Below are positions 1 through 7,140 of a DNA stretch of 39,915 nucleotides, one piece after another. The stretch spans positions 1-39,915 of the forward strand of contig JAICUY010000007.1 of NCBI GenBank assembly GCA_025935615.1, given 5' to 3'. Source of the stretch: Steroidobacteraceae bacterium. GTDB taxonomy: Bacteria; Chloroflexota; Limnocylindria; QHBO01. Position numbers and translations under genes: made by a program. Below the pieces are notes generated by a model. The model saw nothing but the letters and a program-made list of their open reading frames with translations. It was not told the DNA's origin and made no database searches. Every line of letters starts with the position of its first letter. The first letter of the stretch is position 1.

Positions 1-507
1 CCCGACTTCGTCGACCGGGTGATGGGCGCCGTCGAGCAGGCTCCGCCGCCGAGGCGTGGACTGCTCGGCGGACTGCTCGCGCTCCCGGGCGCCTGGCAAC
101 GGCCGCTGCAGGCGGTGGCGATGATCGTCGTGCTGGTGGCCGGTGTTGCCGGTGCCCTCGCTGCCGGCGAGCTGCTGATCTCGTTCCGCAACGTCGGCAG
201 CTCGCCGTCACCTTCGGTCGCTCCGACGACCATGCCGCCCAGCCCTACGCCGTCGCTCAGCCCATCGCCCAGCCCCGAACCGTCAGACAGCGACACGCCG
301 AAGCCGTCGGCGTCCGAAACGTCGCGCGCCAGCGAACGTGAAACGCCCGAGCCGAGCGAGACCGAACGAGATACACCGGATCCGAGCGAGACGCCGGAGG
401 CCAGCGACGACAACAGCGGTCCCGGGGGTGGTGGAGGCGGTGGCGATGACAACAGCGGTCCCGGTGGCGGTGGAGGCGGTGGCGACGACAACAGCGGTCA
501 TCGCTGA
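1..507 (+). CDS. Anti-sigma-factor-like membrane protein, C-terminal part (5' end outside window)
   Basis: The frame is open from base 1 (PDFVDRVMGAVEQ...), so the protein almost certainly starts upstream; a GTG at 19 is only the first possible start inside the window. What is visible: about 35 cytoplasmic residues, one hydrophobic segment (bases about 115-180), then a long Ser/Pro/Thr/Glu-rich tail and a terminal repeat of DDNSGP plus seven glycines. A short DFVDRVM-type helix before a single membrane span, followed by a low-complexity outer tail, is common in anti-sigma factors encoded downstream of ECF sigma genes. This is inference from architecture; the zinc-binding N-terminus cannot be seen. 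It could be another single-pass surface protein. Confidence 0.55.
   Translation, partial: PDFVDRVMGAVEQAPPPRRGLLGGLLALPGAWQRPLQAVAMIVVLVAGVAGALAAGELLISFRNVGSSPSPSVAPTTMPPSPTPSLSPSPSPEPSDSDTPKPSASETSRASERETPEPSETERDTPDPSETPEASDDNSGPGGGGGGGDDNSGPGGGGGGGDDNSGHR
406..504 (+). repeat. 39-bp in-frame tandem repeat (2.5 copies)
   Basis: Units starting at 406, 445 and 484 each encode DDNSGP followed by seven glycines; the last is cut short by the HR-stop end. Copies differ only at synonymous positions (gacgac/gatgac, ggg/ggt), so the protein repeat is kept while the DNA drifts. This is a slippage-prone, disordered surface tail. Confidence 0.85.
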
Positions 508-519
508 GGTCCGCATCGG

Positions 520-1545
520 TCATTCGTCCGGAAGGCCGACATTCGCGAGCGTTGCGCTGTCGACACGCGGCAGACCCAGGCGGTCCGAGAGCCAACTGCA
601 GCGCGCCCGTGTCGCCTCGGCGTCGAGCGCATGGCCGGCATCGAAGCGCTGCGTGGTGGTGCCGGCCGGCGCGGCCGTGATCAGCTGGCGCGCGACCTTC
701 GGCGGGACGACGTCATCGTCGTTGCCGTATTGCAGCAGCAGCGACGGACCGTCGACGCTACCGATGACCGGCAGCGCATCGAACGGTTGCATGGTGCGGA
801 TGTAGGCGTCCCAGTATTTCGCGTACGCCTCGCGTTTGGAGACCGCGAACGGGTCGTTGCTCTCGAGAAAGCCGGTCCACGACGGCCTTGGCGACAGCAG
901 CGCCCATGCGCGCGCGCGATGATCGACCGATGCGACCACCGCCCCGAGCGACGCACCCCAGCTGTGGCCGACGAATGCCAGACGGTGGGGATCGACGTCG
1001 GATCGGGCAGCGAGGACGTCGAACGCGCGCCGGATGTCGACGCCTGCCTGCGCCGTCATGTCGCGCTCCTTGTCCGGCTCGACGTAGCTCTGCAGGTACG
1101 GCCGGATGGAGCCCTCGCCGCGGGCGAACGGCGCGTCGAGCACGAGGGACACCGCTCCGGCGTGCGCCATGGCCACCGCCTCGTCGAGCAGGTCGTCGCG
1201 ATTGGTCTCGGAGCCGTGGAGGTAGACGAGTCCTGCATGCGGCCCCTGGACCGATGCGGGCGGCTCGACCAGCCAGGCGCTCACCCGACCGTACGAGCTC
1301 GCGTAGCTGACGTCGGTGACGGTGACGCCGTCCGCTCGGACCTGCGGTGCGGCATCCTGGCGGAAATCGGGATCGACGGATGCGTCATACGCCAGGAAAT
1401 CGGCTGTCGTGACCGGCGACGGCCTGGGCGTGGTCGACACCGATGGCGGCGAGGCAGCGCCGGCGCAGGCGGTGAGGGCGAGGAGCGCCGCGGTTGCCAG
1501 GATGGGGCGTATCGGTCTGCGGGAAGGACACCGATGATGGATCAT
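520..1545 (-). CDS. Secreted alpha/beta-hydrolase lipoprotein (dienelactone hydrolase/esterase type)
   Basis: About 341 residues. The N-terminus is a lipoprotein signal peptide with lipobox LTAC (Cys about 27), so the protein should be exported and lipidated. The fold is shown by YLHGSE (oxyanion region), the nucleophile elbow GHSWG (Ser about 195), an Asp in YGNDDDVVP (about 277) and a His in DAGHA (about 305), a complete Ser-Asp-His triad. Substrate unknown; peptidase S9-like and acetyl-xylan-esterase-like enzymes share this plan. Two in-frame ATGs exist (1557 and 1545). I chose 1545 because a -10-like TATGTT lies exactly 7 bases before it and overlaps the 1557 ATG. Divergent from the ArsR-type regulator at 1614, which may control it. 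Confidence 0.8.
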   Translation of the reverse strand: MIHHRCPSRRPIRPILATAALLALTACAGAASPPSVSTTPRPSPVTTADFLAYDASVDPDFRQDAAPQVRADGVTVTDVSYASSYGRVSAWLVEPPASVQGPHAGLVYLHGSETNRDDLLDEAVAMAHAGAVSLVLDAPFARGEGSIRPYLQSYVEPDKERDMTAQAGVDIRRAFDVLAARSDVDPHRLAFVGHSWGASLGAVVASVDHRARAWALLSPRPSWTGFLESNDPFAVSKREAYAKYWDAYIRTMQPFDALPVIGSVDGPSLLLQYGNDDDVVPPKVARQLITAAPAGTTTQRFDAGHALDAEATRARCSWLSDRLGLPRVDSATLANVGLPDE

Positions 1546-1552
1546 GCGCTGG

Positions 1553-1558
1553 AACATA
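1553..1558 (-). promoter_or_regulatory. -10-like TATGTT, 7 nt before the hydrolase ATG (leaderless)
   Basis: Read on the minus strand: TATGTT, then seven bases, then ATG at 1545. It has the same spacing as six other genes in the window. Confidence 0.5.
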
Positions 1559-1560
1559 AT

Positions 1561-1570
1561 CCAGTACTGG
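1561..1570. promoter_or_regulatory. Perfect 10-bp palindrome CCAGTACTGG in divergent promoter region
   Basis: It lies between the hydrolase and the ArsR-type regulator, immediately upstream of the hydrolase -10 hexamer. A dyad here fits an operator for the neighbouring winged-helix regulator, by analogy with autoregulated ArsR-family pairs. No biochemical support; a chance palindrome is possible. Confidence 0.4.
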
Positions 1571-1613
1571 AGAAAAGTCCATAACTACGCGGACGAAGAG
1601 CGCGGAGCCGCCG

Positions 1614-2111
1614 GTGCGAGACGCAACGCCGGAAGAGATGAAGGCGCTGGCCAACCCGCTGCGGCTGCGGATCCTGCGGCTGTGCATCGACGAGGCGCTG
1701 ACCAACCAGCAGCTGTCGGAACGGCTGGGGCGTGACCCCGGGACGATCCTGTTCCACGTTCGGGTGCTCGAACGCGCCGGCTTCCTGCGGGCAGAGGAGC
1801 CGAGGCGCGGGAAGCGGGGCGCCAGCGAGCGACCGTATCGGATCACCGGGAAGTCGTGGACGTTGCGTACGCGACCGGATGCCGGCCATTCGGCGGCGGT
1901 GCTCGAGGCGGTGCGCGACGAGGTGGTCGAGGCCGGCGACGACGCCGTGCTGGCCATGGTCCGCCTCGGCGTGCGACTCAATGCCTCCGACCGTCTGGAG
2001 CTGCGGCGGCGCATTCGCGAGCTGGGCGACGAGTTCGCAGCACGCGACGATCCGAACGGCGAAGCGGCGGGGTTGCTGCTGCTGGCGCATCGACGCAGAG
2101 CCCGGCAGTAG
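1614..2111 (+). CDS. ArsR-type winged-helix transcriptional regulator
   Basis: 165 residues from a GTG start. The N-terminal half is a classic ArsR-like helix-turn-helix: LANPLRLRILRLC, then TNQQLSERLG and GTILFHVRVLERAGFL, followed by a basic wing with RPYRITGK. The C-terminal 70 residues are helical and charged, with no metal-binding cysteine motif, so this is not an obvious metal sensor; the effector is unknown. It is divergent from the hydrolase lipoprotein and followed 32 bases later by an ECF sigma gene. A weak purine-rich stretch (gcggag) precedes the GTG. Confidence 0.82.
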   Translation: MRDATPEEMKALANPLRLRILRLCIDEALTNQQLSERLGRDPGTILFHVRVLERAGFLRAEEPRRGKRGASERPYRITGKSWTLRTRPDAGHSAAVLEAVRDEVVEAGDDAVLAMVRLGVRLNASDRLELRRRIRELGDEFAARDDPNGEAAGLLLLAHRRRARQ

Positions 2112-2129
2112 GGCAGGCAGCCGGCTTGC

Positions 2130-2135
2130 GATACT
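2130..2135 (+). promoter_or_regulatory. -10-like GATACT upstream of the ECF sigma gene
   Basis: GATACT followed by 8 bases and the ATG at 2144; no Shine-Dalgarno sequence intervenes, so transcription probably starts at or next to the start codon. Confidence 0.45.
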
Positions 2136-2143
2136 CCGGCCCA

Positions 2144-2812
2144 ATGATGCCGAGCGGTGATTCGGTCGTATCTCCGGCAGTGGTCGATCAGGCTGCGCTG
2201 CCCGACGCTGCACTGGATCGGCGATTGGTGGCCAGGATCAAGCACGGAGATCGCGATGCGCTCGGTGAGCTCTATGACCGGTATGCCTCCCTGGCCCTCG
2301 GCGTGGCGCTGCGCGTCGTTCGCGATCGCGACGCCGGCGAGGATGTCGTGCACGACGCGTTCGTGGCCGCTTGGCGCCGGATCAACAGCTTTGATCCCGA
2401 GCGCGGCAGCGTTCGGTCCTGGTTGCTGACCATCGTGCGCAATCGAGCCATCGACCGTGTGCGCGGCCTCCGTCCTTCGATGGACCTGACCGATGCGGAC
2501 GAGCAGGCGCTGCTTCGCACCGAGGCAGACCCGACGCTGACCGATGCGATCGAGAGGATGGGCAACGACGCGCTGCGCGCGGCGATCGAGCAGCTGCCCG
2601 ACGAGCAGCGGCAGGCGATCGAGCTCGCCTATTTCCAGGGCCACACCTATCGCGAGATCGCAACGCTCACCAGTGTTCCGACGGGCACCGCGAACGGGCG
2701 GCTGCGCCTGGCGCTCGCCAAGCTGCGAGCTGCGCTGCGCAGCTCCGATGCCGCGCCGGCGGGGAGCGGCTCCACTCTGGCCTCGAGCTCGCTGGTGACC
2801 AGCGATGAATGA
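2144..2812 (+). CDS. RNA polymerase ECF sigma factor (SigK/sigma-70 family)
   Basis: 222 residues, normal ECF size. Region 2 spans about residues 35-105 (DALGELYDRYASLALGVA, then AGEDVVHDAFVAAWRR and VRSWLLTIVRNRAIDRVR). Region 4 spans about 143-200 (LPDEQRQAIELAYFQGHTYR, then EIATLTSVPTGTANGRLRLA, the helix-turn-helix that reads the -35). It directs RNA polymerase to a small extracytoplasmic-stress regulon. An in-frame extension upstream runs into the ArsR gene and is not conserved-looking, so the ATG at 2144 (or 2147) is preferred. Its last 8 bases overlap the start of the anti-sigma gene, indicating translational coupling. Confidence 0.9.
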   Translation: MMPSGDSVVSPAVVDQAALPDAALDRRLVARIKHGDRDALGELYDRYASLALGVALRVVRDRDAGEDVVHDAFVAAWRRINSFDPERGSVRSWLLTIVRNRAIDRVRGLRPSMDLTDADEQALLRTEADPTLTDAIERMGNDALRAAIEQLPDEQRQAIELAYFQGHTYREIATLTSVPTGTANGRLRLALAKLRAALRSSDAAPAGSGSTLASSSLVTSDE

Positions 2813-3557
2813 GCTGAGCTGCGCACAGGCTGACGAGCTCGCCGGGGCCGCCGCGCTCGGTGCGGTCGACGCCGACGAGGCCCAGGCCCTCCTCCGGCAC
2901 TTGCGCAGCTGCCCGGAACCCCACACCGAAACGCGGGGGCTGCTCGCTGCGGCAGAGGCTGTCTCCGCGGCGGTTGCGCCGATCGCACCGCGGCCCGAGC
3001 TGCGCGAGCGCCTGATGGCGACCGTCGAGCGCACGCCGCAGGGCGTCCCAGCTGCTGCGGCGCCGGCACCGCGCGTCGAACGGCGGCAGTCGCGCGATTG
3101 GCTCGGCTGGCTCCGACCGGGCTGGGCGCGCGGCATCGCAGTCGTGGCCGTGCCGCTGGTCGTGATCCTTGCCGTGCTCGCGGTGCGCTTGCAGTCAGAC
3201 GTCTCGGCGCGGGACGCGACGCTGCGCCAGGTGGCCGATGCGCTGTCGCGCGGCGACCAGGTCGTCGCGGTCGGTGGAAGCGCCGGAGCAGGCTACCTCG
3301 TGCACGACGCCGATCGAGCCACGTTCATCGTGGCGGACCTTCCCGCACCGGCGGCGGGCGGGCTGTACGAGATGTGGCTGATCGACCCCGACGGGCACGC
3401 CGCTCCTGCCGGCACCCTCAGCGGAGGCGGTGACCTCTCGGTGGCGCAGGTCGACGGTAGCATCGGTCAGGCGGCGACATTCGCGGTGACGGTCGAGCCG
3501 CACCGTGTCGAGCAGCCAACCTCCGACCCGATCCTGGTGGCCGATCTCAGCCAGTAG
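2805..3557 (+). CDS. RskA-like anti-sigma factor
   Basis: 250 residues. The N-terminus has a degenerate zinc-finger-type anti-sigma domain (ALGAVDADEAQALLRHL, then SCPEPH) that would hold the sigma factor at the membrane. Residues about 110-128 form one transmembrane helix. The outer part (about 140-250) looks like the RskA domain: GLYEMWLIDPDGHAAPAG, then FAVTVEPHRVEQPTSDPILV. Membrane anti-sigma factors of this type release sigma after regulated proteolysis. The overlap with the sigma gene (ATG within GATGAATGA) is the usual arrangement. The classical HxxxCxxC motif is incomplete, so zinc binding is doubtful. Confidence 0.85.
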   Translation: MNELSCAQADELAGAAALGAVDADEAQALLRHLRSCPEPHTETRGLLAAAEAVSAAVAPIAPRPELRERLMATVERTPQGVPAAAAPAPRVERRQSRDWLGWLRPGWARGIAVVAVPLVVILAVLAVRLQSDVSARDATLRQVADALSRGDQVVAVGGSAGAGYLVHDADRATFIVADLPAPAAGGLYEMWLIDPDGHAAPAGTLSGGGDLSVAQVDGSIGQAATFAVTVEPHRVEQPTSDPILVADLSQ

Positions 3558-3697
3558 CTCCTCGCGCCACATGGGCGAGTGATGCGCGTCTGCCGGTTGT
3601 CCGTATCTCTGCCATGCGGGTGCTTCGCCCGCATCGGTCTTGAGCGGACGCACCGAGCGCAGCCGTGGGCCGACTCTTCACCCAAGGGAGTTCACGC

Positions 3698-4510
3698 ATG
3701 CGCAGGCTCTTCATCTCATTCGTGGCGGCGAGCGCCACGGTCGGCACCTTCGTCGTGCCGGCATTCGCAGCCCACGGCGGCGACCCGGAAGTGGTCGTCA
3801 TGCAGCACCTCTGCAACGCCGACATCCAGAGCGAGGCCGACTTCAAGGCGGTCGAGGACAAGGGCGCCGGCGGCGAGCCGGGCGGCGAGGGCACACTGCC
3901 GGGCCTGGTCGCGACGGTCCTGGCCTGTCCTACGATCGTCATGAGCGGCCAGCAGCCGACGAATGGCGTCAGCGGCGGCCAGAAGGACTTCGGCTACACC
4001 CTCACCGACTCGACCGATACCACCTTCAACCTGTCCGATGGCATGTTCATGCCGGCCAAGCTGTGCGAGTCGGACATCGGTCTCGACGTCGACGGCGACG
4101 GGACCAAGTCGGACAAGACGTGCCTCGACGTGAGCATGACCGGCGTCTCGCCCATTGCAGAGGGCGGCGTGACGCTGCAGCAACAGGCGCCTGCCGGAAC
4201 GAGGTTCGGAACGATTCGCACAACCCCTGGAAGCACCGACGACATGACCGTCGTGCGCGCCAGCGACGGGACGATCCGGCTCAACACGCGCCGGGACACC
4301 CAGGTCGACAGCCCGCCGCTCCCGCTGGCCGAGTACAACGATGACGTGGTCACGATCCACGTCTACAACTTCCAGAACCCGGCCGAGATGTCCGATACGG
4401 CGGTCGGTCAGCCCGCTCCGACGAGCCCGCTGCCGCTGCTGGTGGTCGTGCTCGCTGGTCTGCTGACCGCGGGCGCCGCGGCCTACGCGGTCGCGCGCCG
4501 GCGGATCTAG
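3698..4510 (+). CDS. Secreted, C-terminally membrane-anchored protein of unknown function
   Basis: 270 residues. I start at the ATG at 3698 because it follows a Shine-Dalgarno (AAGGGAG) by 8 bases and opens with a clean signal peptide (MRRLFISFVAASATVGTFVV, cleavage near AFAAHG). The mature part has five Cys and a calcium-loop-like stretch DVDGDGTKSD (inference). The C-terminus is a proline-rich linker, a roughly 20-residue hydrophobic helix and RRRI, so the protein sits on the outer face of the membrane. There is no LPxTG motif. Placed 140 bases after the sigma/anti-sigma pair, it may be a regulon target, as the MPT70/83 proteins are for SigK/RskA in mycobacteria. No family recognised. Confidence 0.7.
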   Translation: MRRLFISFVAASATVGTFVVPAFAAHGGDPEVVVMQHLCNADIQSEADFKAVEDKGAGGEPGGEGTLPGLVATVLACPTIVMSGQQPTNGVSGGQKDFGYTLTDSTDTTFNLSDGMFMPAKLCESDIGLDVDGDGTKSDKTCLDVSMTGVSPIAEGGVTLQQQAPAGTRFGTIRTTPGSTDDMTVVRASDGTIRLNTRRDTQVDSPPLPLAEYNDDVVTIHVYNFQNPAEMSDTAVGQPAPTSPLPLLVVVLAGLLTAGAAAYAVARRRI

Positions 4511-4529
4511 CTGGTCTGCGACAACGGTC

Positions 4530-4555
4530 GAGGCCCGGGATCCGTCCCGGGCCTC
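4530..4555 (+). terminator. Strong hairpin after the secreted-protein gene
   Basis: A perfect 11-bp stem (GAGGCCCGGGA / TCCCGGGCCTC) closed by the tetraloop TCCG, 19 bases after the stop codon. It lacks a clear T run (followed by GTGCT), but stem strength and position indicate a transcription terminator or 3'-end stabiliser for the sigma/anti-sigma/secreted protein unit. Confidence 0.7.
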
Positions 4556-4575
4556 GTGCTACATCGACCCCACGA

Positions 4576-4603
4576 TTCCGCGTCCTACCAATAAGTTGGT
4601 GGC
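4576..4603. repeat. Dispersed ~30-bp intergenic repeat, copy A
   Basis: Contains TTCCGC, one variable base, then TCCTACCAATA and an imperfect GTTGGTG; the same order occurs at 31869-31897. The exact shared core TCCTACCAATA is at 4583-4593. The internal ACCAA/TTGGT can pair. Confidence 0.4.
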
Positions 4604-4773
4604 ATGCGGAACGCTGCCCCGAATCGCCAGGCAATCAGCGGTCCACCACGCTTGCATGAGCGTGGATTTCCCCGATCGACCGTCAGATGTGCTCCGCCTT
4701 CCGCTTATCACCAACGCAGCTGGTATCCAGCGGAAATGGCCCACGCCGTGGTGGCGTTGCGGCCCAAGGTGGT

Positions 4774-4849
4774 GGAGCGGGAGACGGGACTCGAACCCGC
4801 GACATTCTGCTTGGGAAGCAGACACTCTACCAGCTGAGTTACTCCCGCC
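4774..4849 (-). tRNA. tRNA-Gly (anticodon CCC), CCA encoded
   Basis: Minus-strand cloverleaf. The 5' acceptor GCGGGAG pairs with CTCCCGC at the 3' end, the discriminator is T, and a genomically encoded CCA follows (4774-4776). The D arm contains AGCTGGTAGAGT, the anticodon stem TCTGC/GCAGA encloses loop TTCCCAA (anticodon CCC, reading GGG glycine codons), and the T loop is GGTTCGAGTCC. It stands alone, about 90 bases from a divergent peptidase gene. Confidence 0.93.
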
Positions 4850-4934
4850 CGGGAGCGGCGTCATGATAGCCGCGAGGGTGACCGGTCACAACACGTCGTG
4901 AACTGCTGACGCCTCCGCGCGGTAGTTCTTACCG

Positions 4935-6338
4935 ATGCAGCTGCGATCGGCGTGGCGCCTTCTCCTGGCGGCATCGCTGGCTGCGATGGTGGCGGGCTGT
5001 GGATCGGTGCAGGCGCTTCCCGCGGAGACGCCACGCACGAGCGTCCCGCCGCGTGTCCAGTTTCCGCCACTCGACGTATCGGTCCAGGCCGATGCGCTGC
5101 GCGGACACCTCGAAGCCCTGCAGGCGATCGCCGACGAGCACGACGGCATCCGAGCGGCGGGAACCGCTGGCTACGAGGCGTCGGTCGATTACGTTGCCGC
5201 GCAGATGCGCGAGCTCGGATTCCGGGTCGAGACGCCCCAGGTTGCGTTCACCGGCTTCCGCGAGACCGGCGAGAACTTCCTGGCAGTCGACGGCAGGACC
5301 TTCACCAGCGGTGACATTCATCCGGTCATCTATTCGGCGCCGGGCGACGTCCACGGAGCGCCGTACCGGGTCGCCGGAACGGGCTGCGGCAGTGCCGACT
5401 TCAACGGCATGCCGGCTGGGGCCGTGGCGGTGGTCGCGGGCGGGCCATGCCTGCGGCGCGACCAGGTCGTCAATGCCGAGCAGGCGGGGGCGGTGGGCGC
5501 CGTGCTCATCTATCGCGACCGTGAGGCCGGGCAGGTGCTGCGGCCGACGCTCCTGTCGCCGGACGGGATCGACATTCCGGTGATTTCGGCCTCGAAGGCC
5601 GTCGACGAGGCGATCGACGGTTCGGTTTCCGAGCTTCACCTCAAGGCCGAGGTCGAGCGCGGGTCAGCGACGCTGCGCAACGTCATCGCCGAGCTGGGCG
5701 ACGGGCCGCGGGAGGTGATGTTGGGCGCGCACCTCGATTCGGTGCTCGACGGGCCAGGAATCAACGACAACGGCAGCGGTGTGGCGTCGCTGATCGAGAT
5801 TGCGCGAGCGGTGGCACGACACGGGCTGCCGGCAGAGACGAAGCTGCGGATCGCGTTCTGGGGCGGCGAGGAGTTCGGCGACGTCGGCTCGGGCGACTAC
5901 GTGAAGGGGCTCGACGAGGCAGGGCGTGCCGCGATCGCGGCGTACCTCAACCTCGACATGGTCGGCTCGCCGAACGGCATCAATTTCATCTACGCCGATC
6001 CGGAGGCACCGCGCGGCTCGGGCGAGATCACCATCGACTTCGAGGTGTATTTCGCCTCGCGCAAGCAGCCGGCGGAGCGGGAAAACCTGAACGGCGCATC
6101 GGACCACTATTGGTTCAGCGCGGTGGGCATCCCGGTCGGTGGCCTGTTCAGCGGCGCGCGCGAGGTGAAGACGGCCGAGCAGGCCGCGGCGTACGGCGGT
6201 GAGGCGAACGCGCCGACCGACCCGTGCTACCACCTCGCCTGCGACCGGGTGGAAAACGTCGACTTCGACCGCGCGACGACGCTGGCGAACGCGGCGCTGG
6301 CGGAAACGGTCCGGCTCGTCACGGCGGTTGACAGGTGA
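4935..6338 (+). CDS. M28-family zinc peptidase lipoprotein with PA domain
   Basis: 467 residues. The signal peptide ends in a lipobox (MVAGC, Cys 21), so the enzyme is probably membrane-anchored outside. A PA-like insert occupies about 125-225 (NAEQAGAVGAVLIYRDREAG). The catalytic M28 domain follows, with all five co-catalytic zinc ligands visible: His266 (GAHLDSV), Asp278 (INDNGSG), Glu312/313 (GGEEFGD), Asp341 (NLDMVGS) and His433 (DPCYHLACD). Such enzymes are aminopeptidases for extracellular peptides. The ATG lies inside an ACCGATGC motif. It stands alone between the tRNA and a convergent secreted protein. Confidence 0.92.
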   Translation: MQLRSAWRLLLAASLAAMVAGCGSVQALPAETPRTSVPPRVQFPPLDVSVQADALRGHLEALQAIADEHDGIRAAGTAGYEASVDYVAAQMRELGFRVETPQVAFTGFRETGENFLAVDGRTFTSGDIHPVIYSAPGDVHGAPYRVAGTGCGSADFNGMPAGAVAVVAGGPCLRRDQVVNAEQAGAVGAVLIYRDREAGQVLRPTLLSPDGIDIPVISASKAVDEAIDGSVSELHLKAEVERGSATLRNVIAELGDGPREVMLGAHLDSVLDGPGINDNGSGVASLIEIARAVARHGLPAETKLRIAFWGGEEFGDVGSGDYVKGLDEAGRAAIAAYLNLDMVGSPNGINFIYADPEAPRGSGEITIDFEVYFASRKQPAERENLNGASDHYWFSAVGIPVGGLFSGAREVKTAEQAAAYGGEANAPTDPCYHLACDRVENVDFDRATTLANAALAETVRLVTAVDR

Positions 6339-6403
6339 CGGCCGACGCTCGACGGAGCTAAGGACGCAGAGCTGAGCGGTAGCACCGTCGCGCACCTCGG
6401 AGC

Positions 6404-7063
6404 TCAGACGCAGTCGATATCAGGATCGGTTCCGGGATGCACGATGACCTGGCAGCCGGCCTTCACCGAGCTGAGATGCGCGTCGGCGGTGTGGACGGGA
6501 ATCGACAGCGAGCCGATGCCGATGCTTCCGGCGGCGACGGCATCGACCATGGTGTCGTTGTCGTGGCTGTTGACCACCGCCAGGCCAGGGAACCGGACGT
6601 GAATGTGACTCGGGTCCCGCGTTGCGCGGCCGGTGCTGATCCAGCTGAGGTCGAGCATGGCCGTTGCATCGGCGCCGCTGACGTCGTCGTGGACGGGCAG
6701 GGCGGCCCGGATCCAGGCGCGGTCGAACTGGGGTGACGACGCGAGGGCGACCATCGCCTGGCCCTGCCAGACGGCGAGCACCGGATAGCCTTTGCCCACC
6801 GGCTCTCCGCACAGGTCGGAGACGATGACGAGCAGGTCGGTCGGGCCTTCCTGCTTGTTGACGCGGCCGGGCCGCGCGCCGTACGTGGCGGCGGTGCTGC
6901 CGAAGTACACCTCGGTCTGGATGCAGCCGTCGACGGTCGAGAAGGCACCATCGGCGTGGCGGTACGTGATGACGCGGTAGCCGTCGGGGACGGCAGCCAG
7001 GCCGGTCACGGGAATCGCGGCGAGCAGCAGGGCGATCAGGGGAGCGACGAACGGGCGACGCAC
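6404..7063 (-). CDS. Secreted protein of unknown function
   Basis: 219 residues from a GTG preceded by GGAGG about 10 bases upstream. There is a typical Sec signal peptide (MRRPFVAPLIALLLAAIPVTGLAA, shown here in part as RRPFVAPLIALLLAAIP), then a soluble domain with four Cys that could form two disulfides (DGCIQTE, SDLCGEP, AGCQVI, DIDCV). No catalytic motif or known family recognised. It faces the M28 peptidase convergently and lies downstream of rsgA in the same direction (77-base gap), so co-transcription with rsgA is possible but unproven. Confidence 0.65.
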   Translation of the reverse strand: MRRPFVAPLIALLLAAIPVTGLAAVPDGYRVITYRHADGAFSTVDGCIQTEVYFGSTAATYGARPGRVNKQEGPTDLLVIVSDLCGEPVGKGYPVLAVWQGQAMVALASSPQFDRAWIRAALPVHDDVSGADATAMLDLSWISTGRATRDPSHIHVRFPGLAVVNSHDNDTMVDAVAAGSIGIGSLSIPVHTADAHLSSVKAGCQVIVHPGTDPDIDCV

Positions 7064-7140
7064 GGCGTGACATCCTCCGGTGGGGTATGGGTGTCGCCGA
7101 GGACGCGAGGCGAGCTGGGGCTGTTACGCGCAGCGGCTCG

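Larger units (their letters stand above)
4511..4773. other. Gene-free, hairpin-rich intergenic region
   Basis: No supportable coding frame. It holds a terminator (4530-4555), one copy of a repeated element (4576-4603), a hairpin with 7-bp arms (CCACGCT/AGCGTGG, 4646-4665), and nested inverted repeats at 4699-4735 (outer TTCCGCT/AGCGGAA, inner GCTGG/CCAGC). It lies downstream of the leftward tRNA-Gly, so it may include the tRNA transcript's tail or a small RNA. Short frames running through it and the tRNA are tRNA-derived artefacts. Confidence 0.5.

Noticed and set aside
1385-3136. 583-residue leftward open frame
   Set aside because: Arg/Ser-rich antisense shadow of the ArsR, sigma and anti-sigma genes; long antisense frames are expected at this GC content.
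4380-4510. LPxTG sortase signal in the anchored secreted protein
   Set aside because: The C-terminus has a Pro-rich linker, hydrophobic helix and RRRI, but no LPxTG or clear variant.
4559-4901. Open frames on both strands across tRNA-Gly
   Set aside because: They read through the tRNA; the peptides (e.g. with ECRGFESRLPLHH) are the familiar tRNA-derived artefact.
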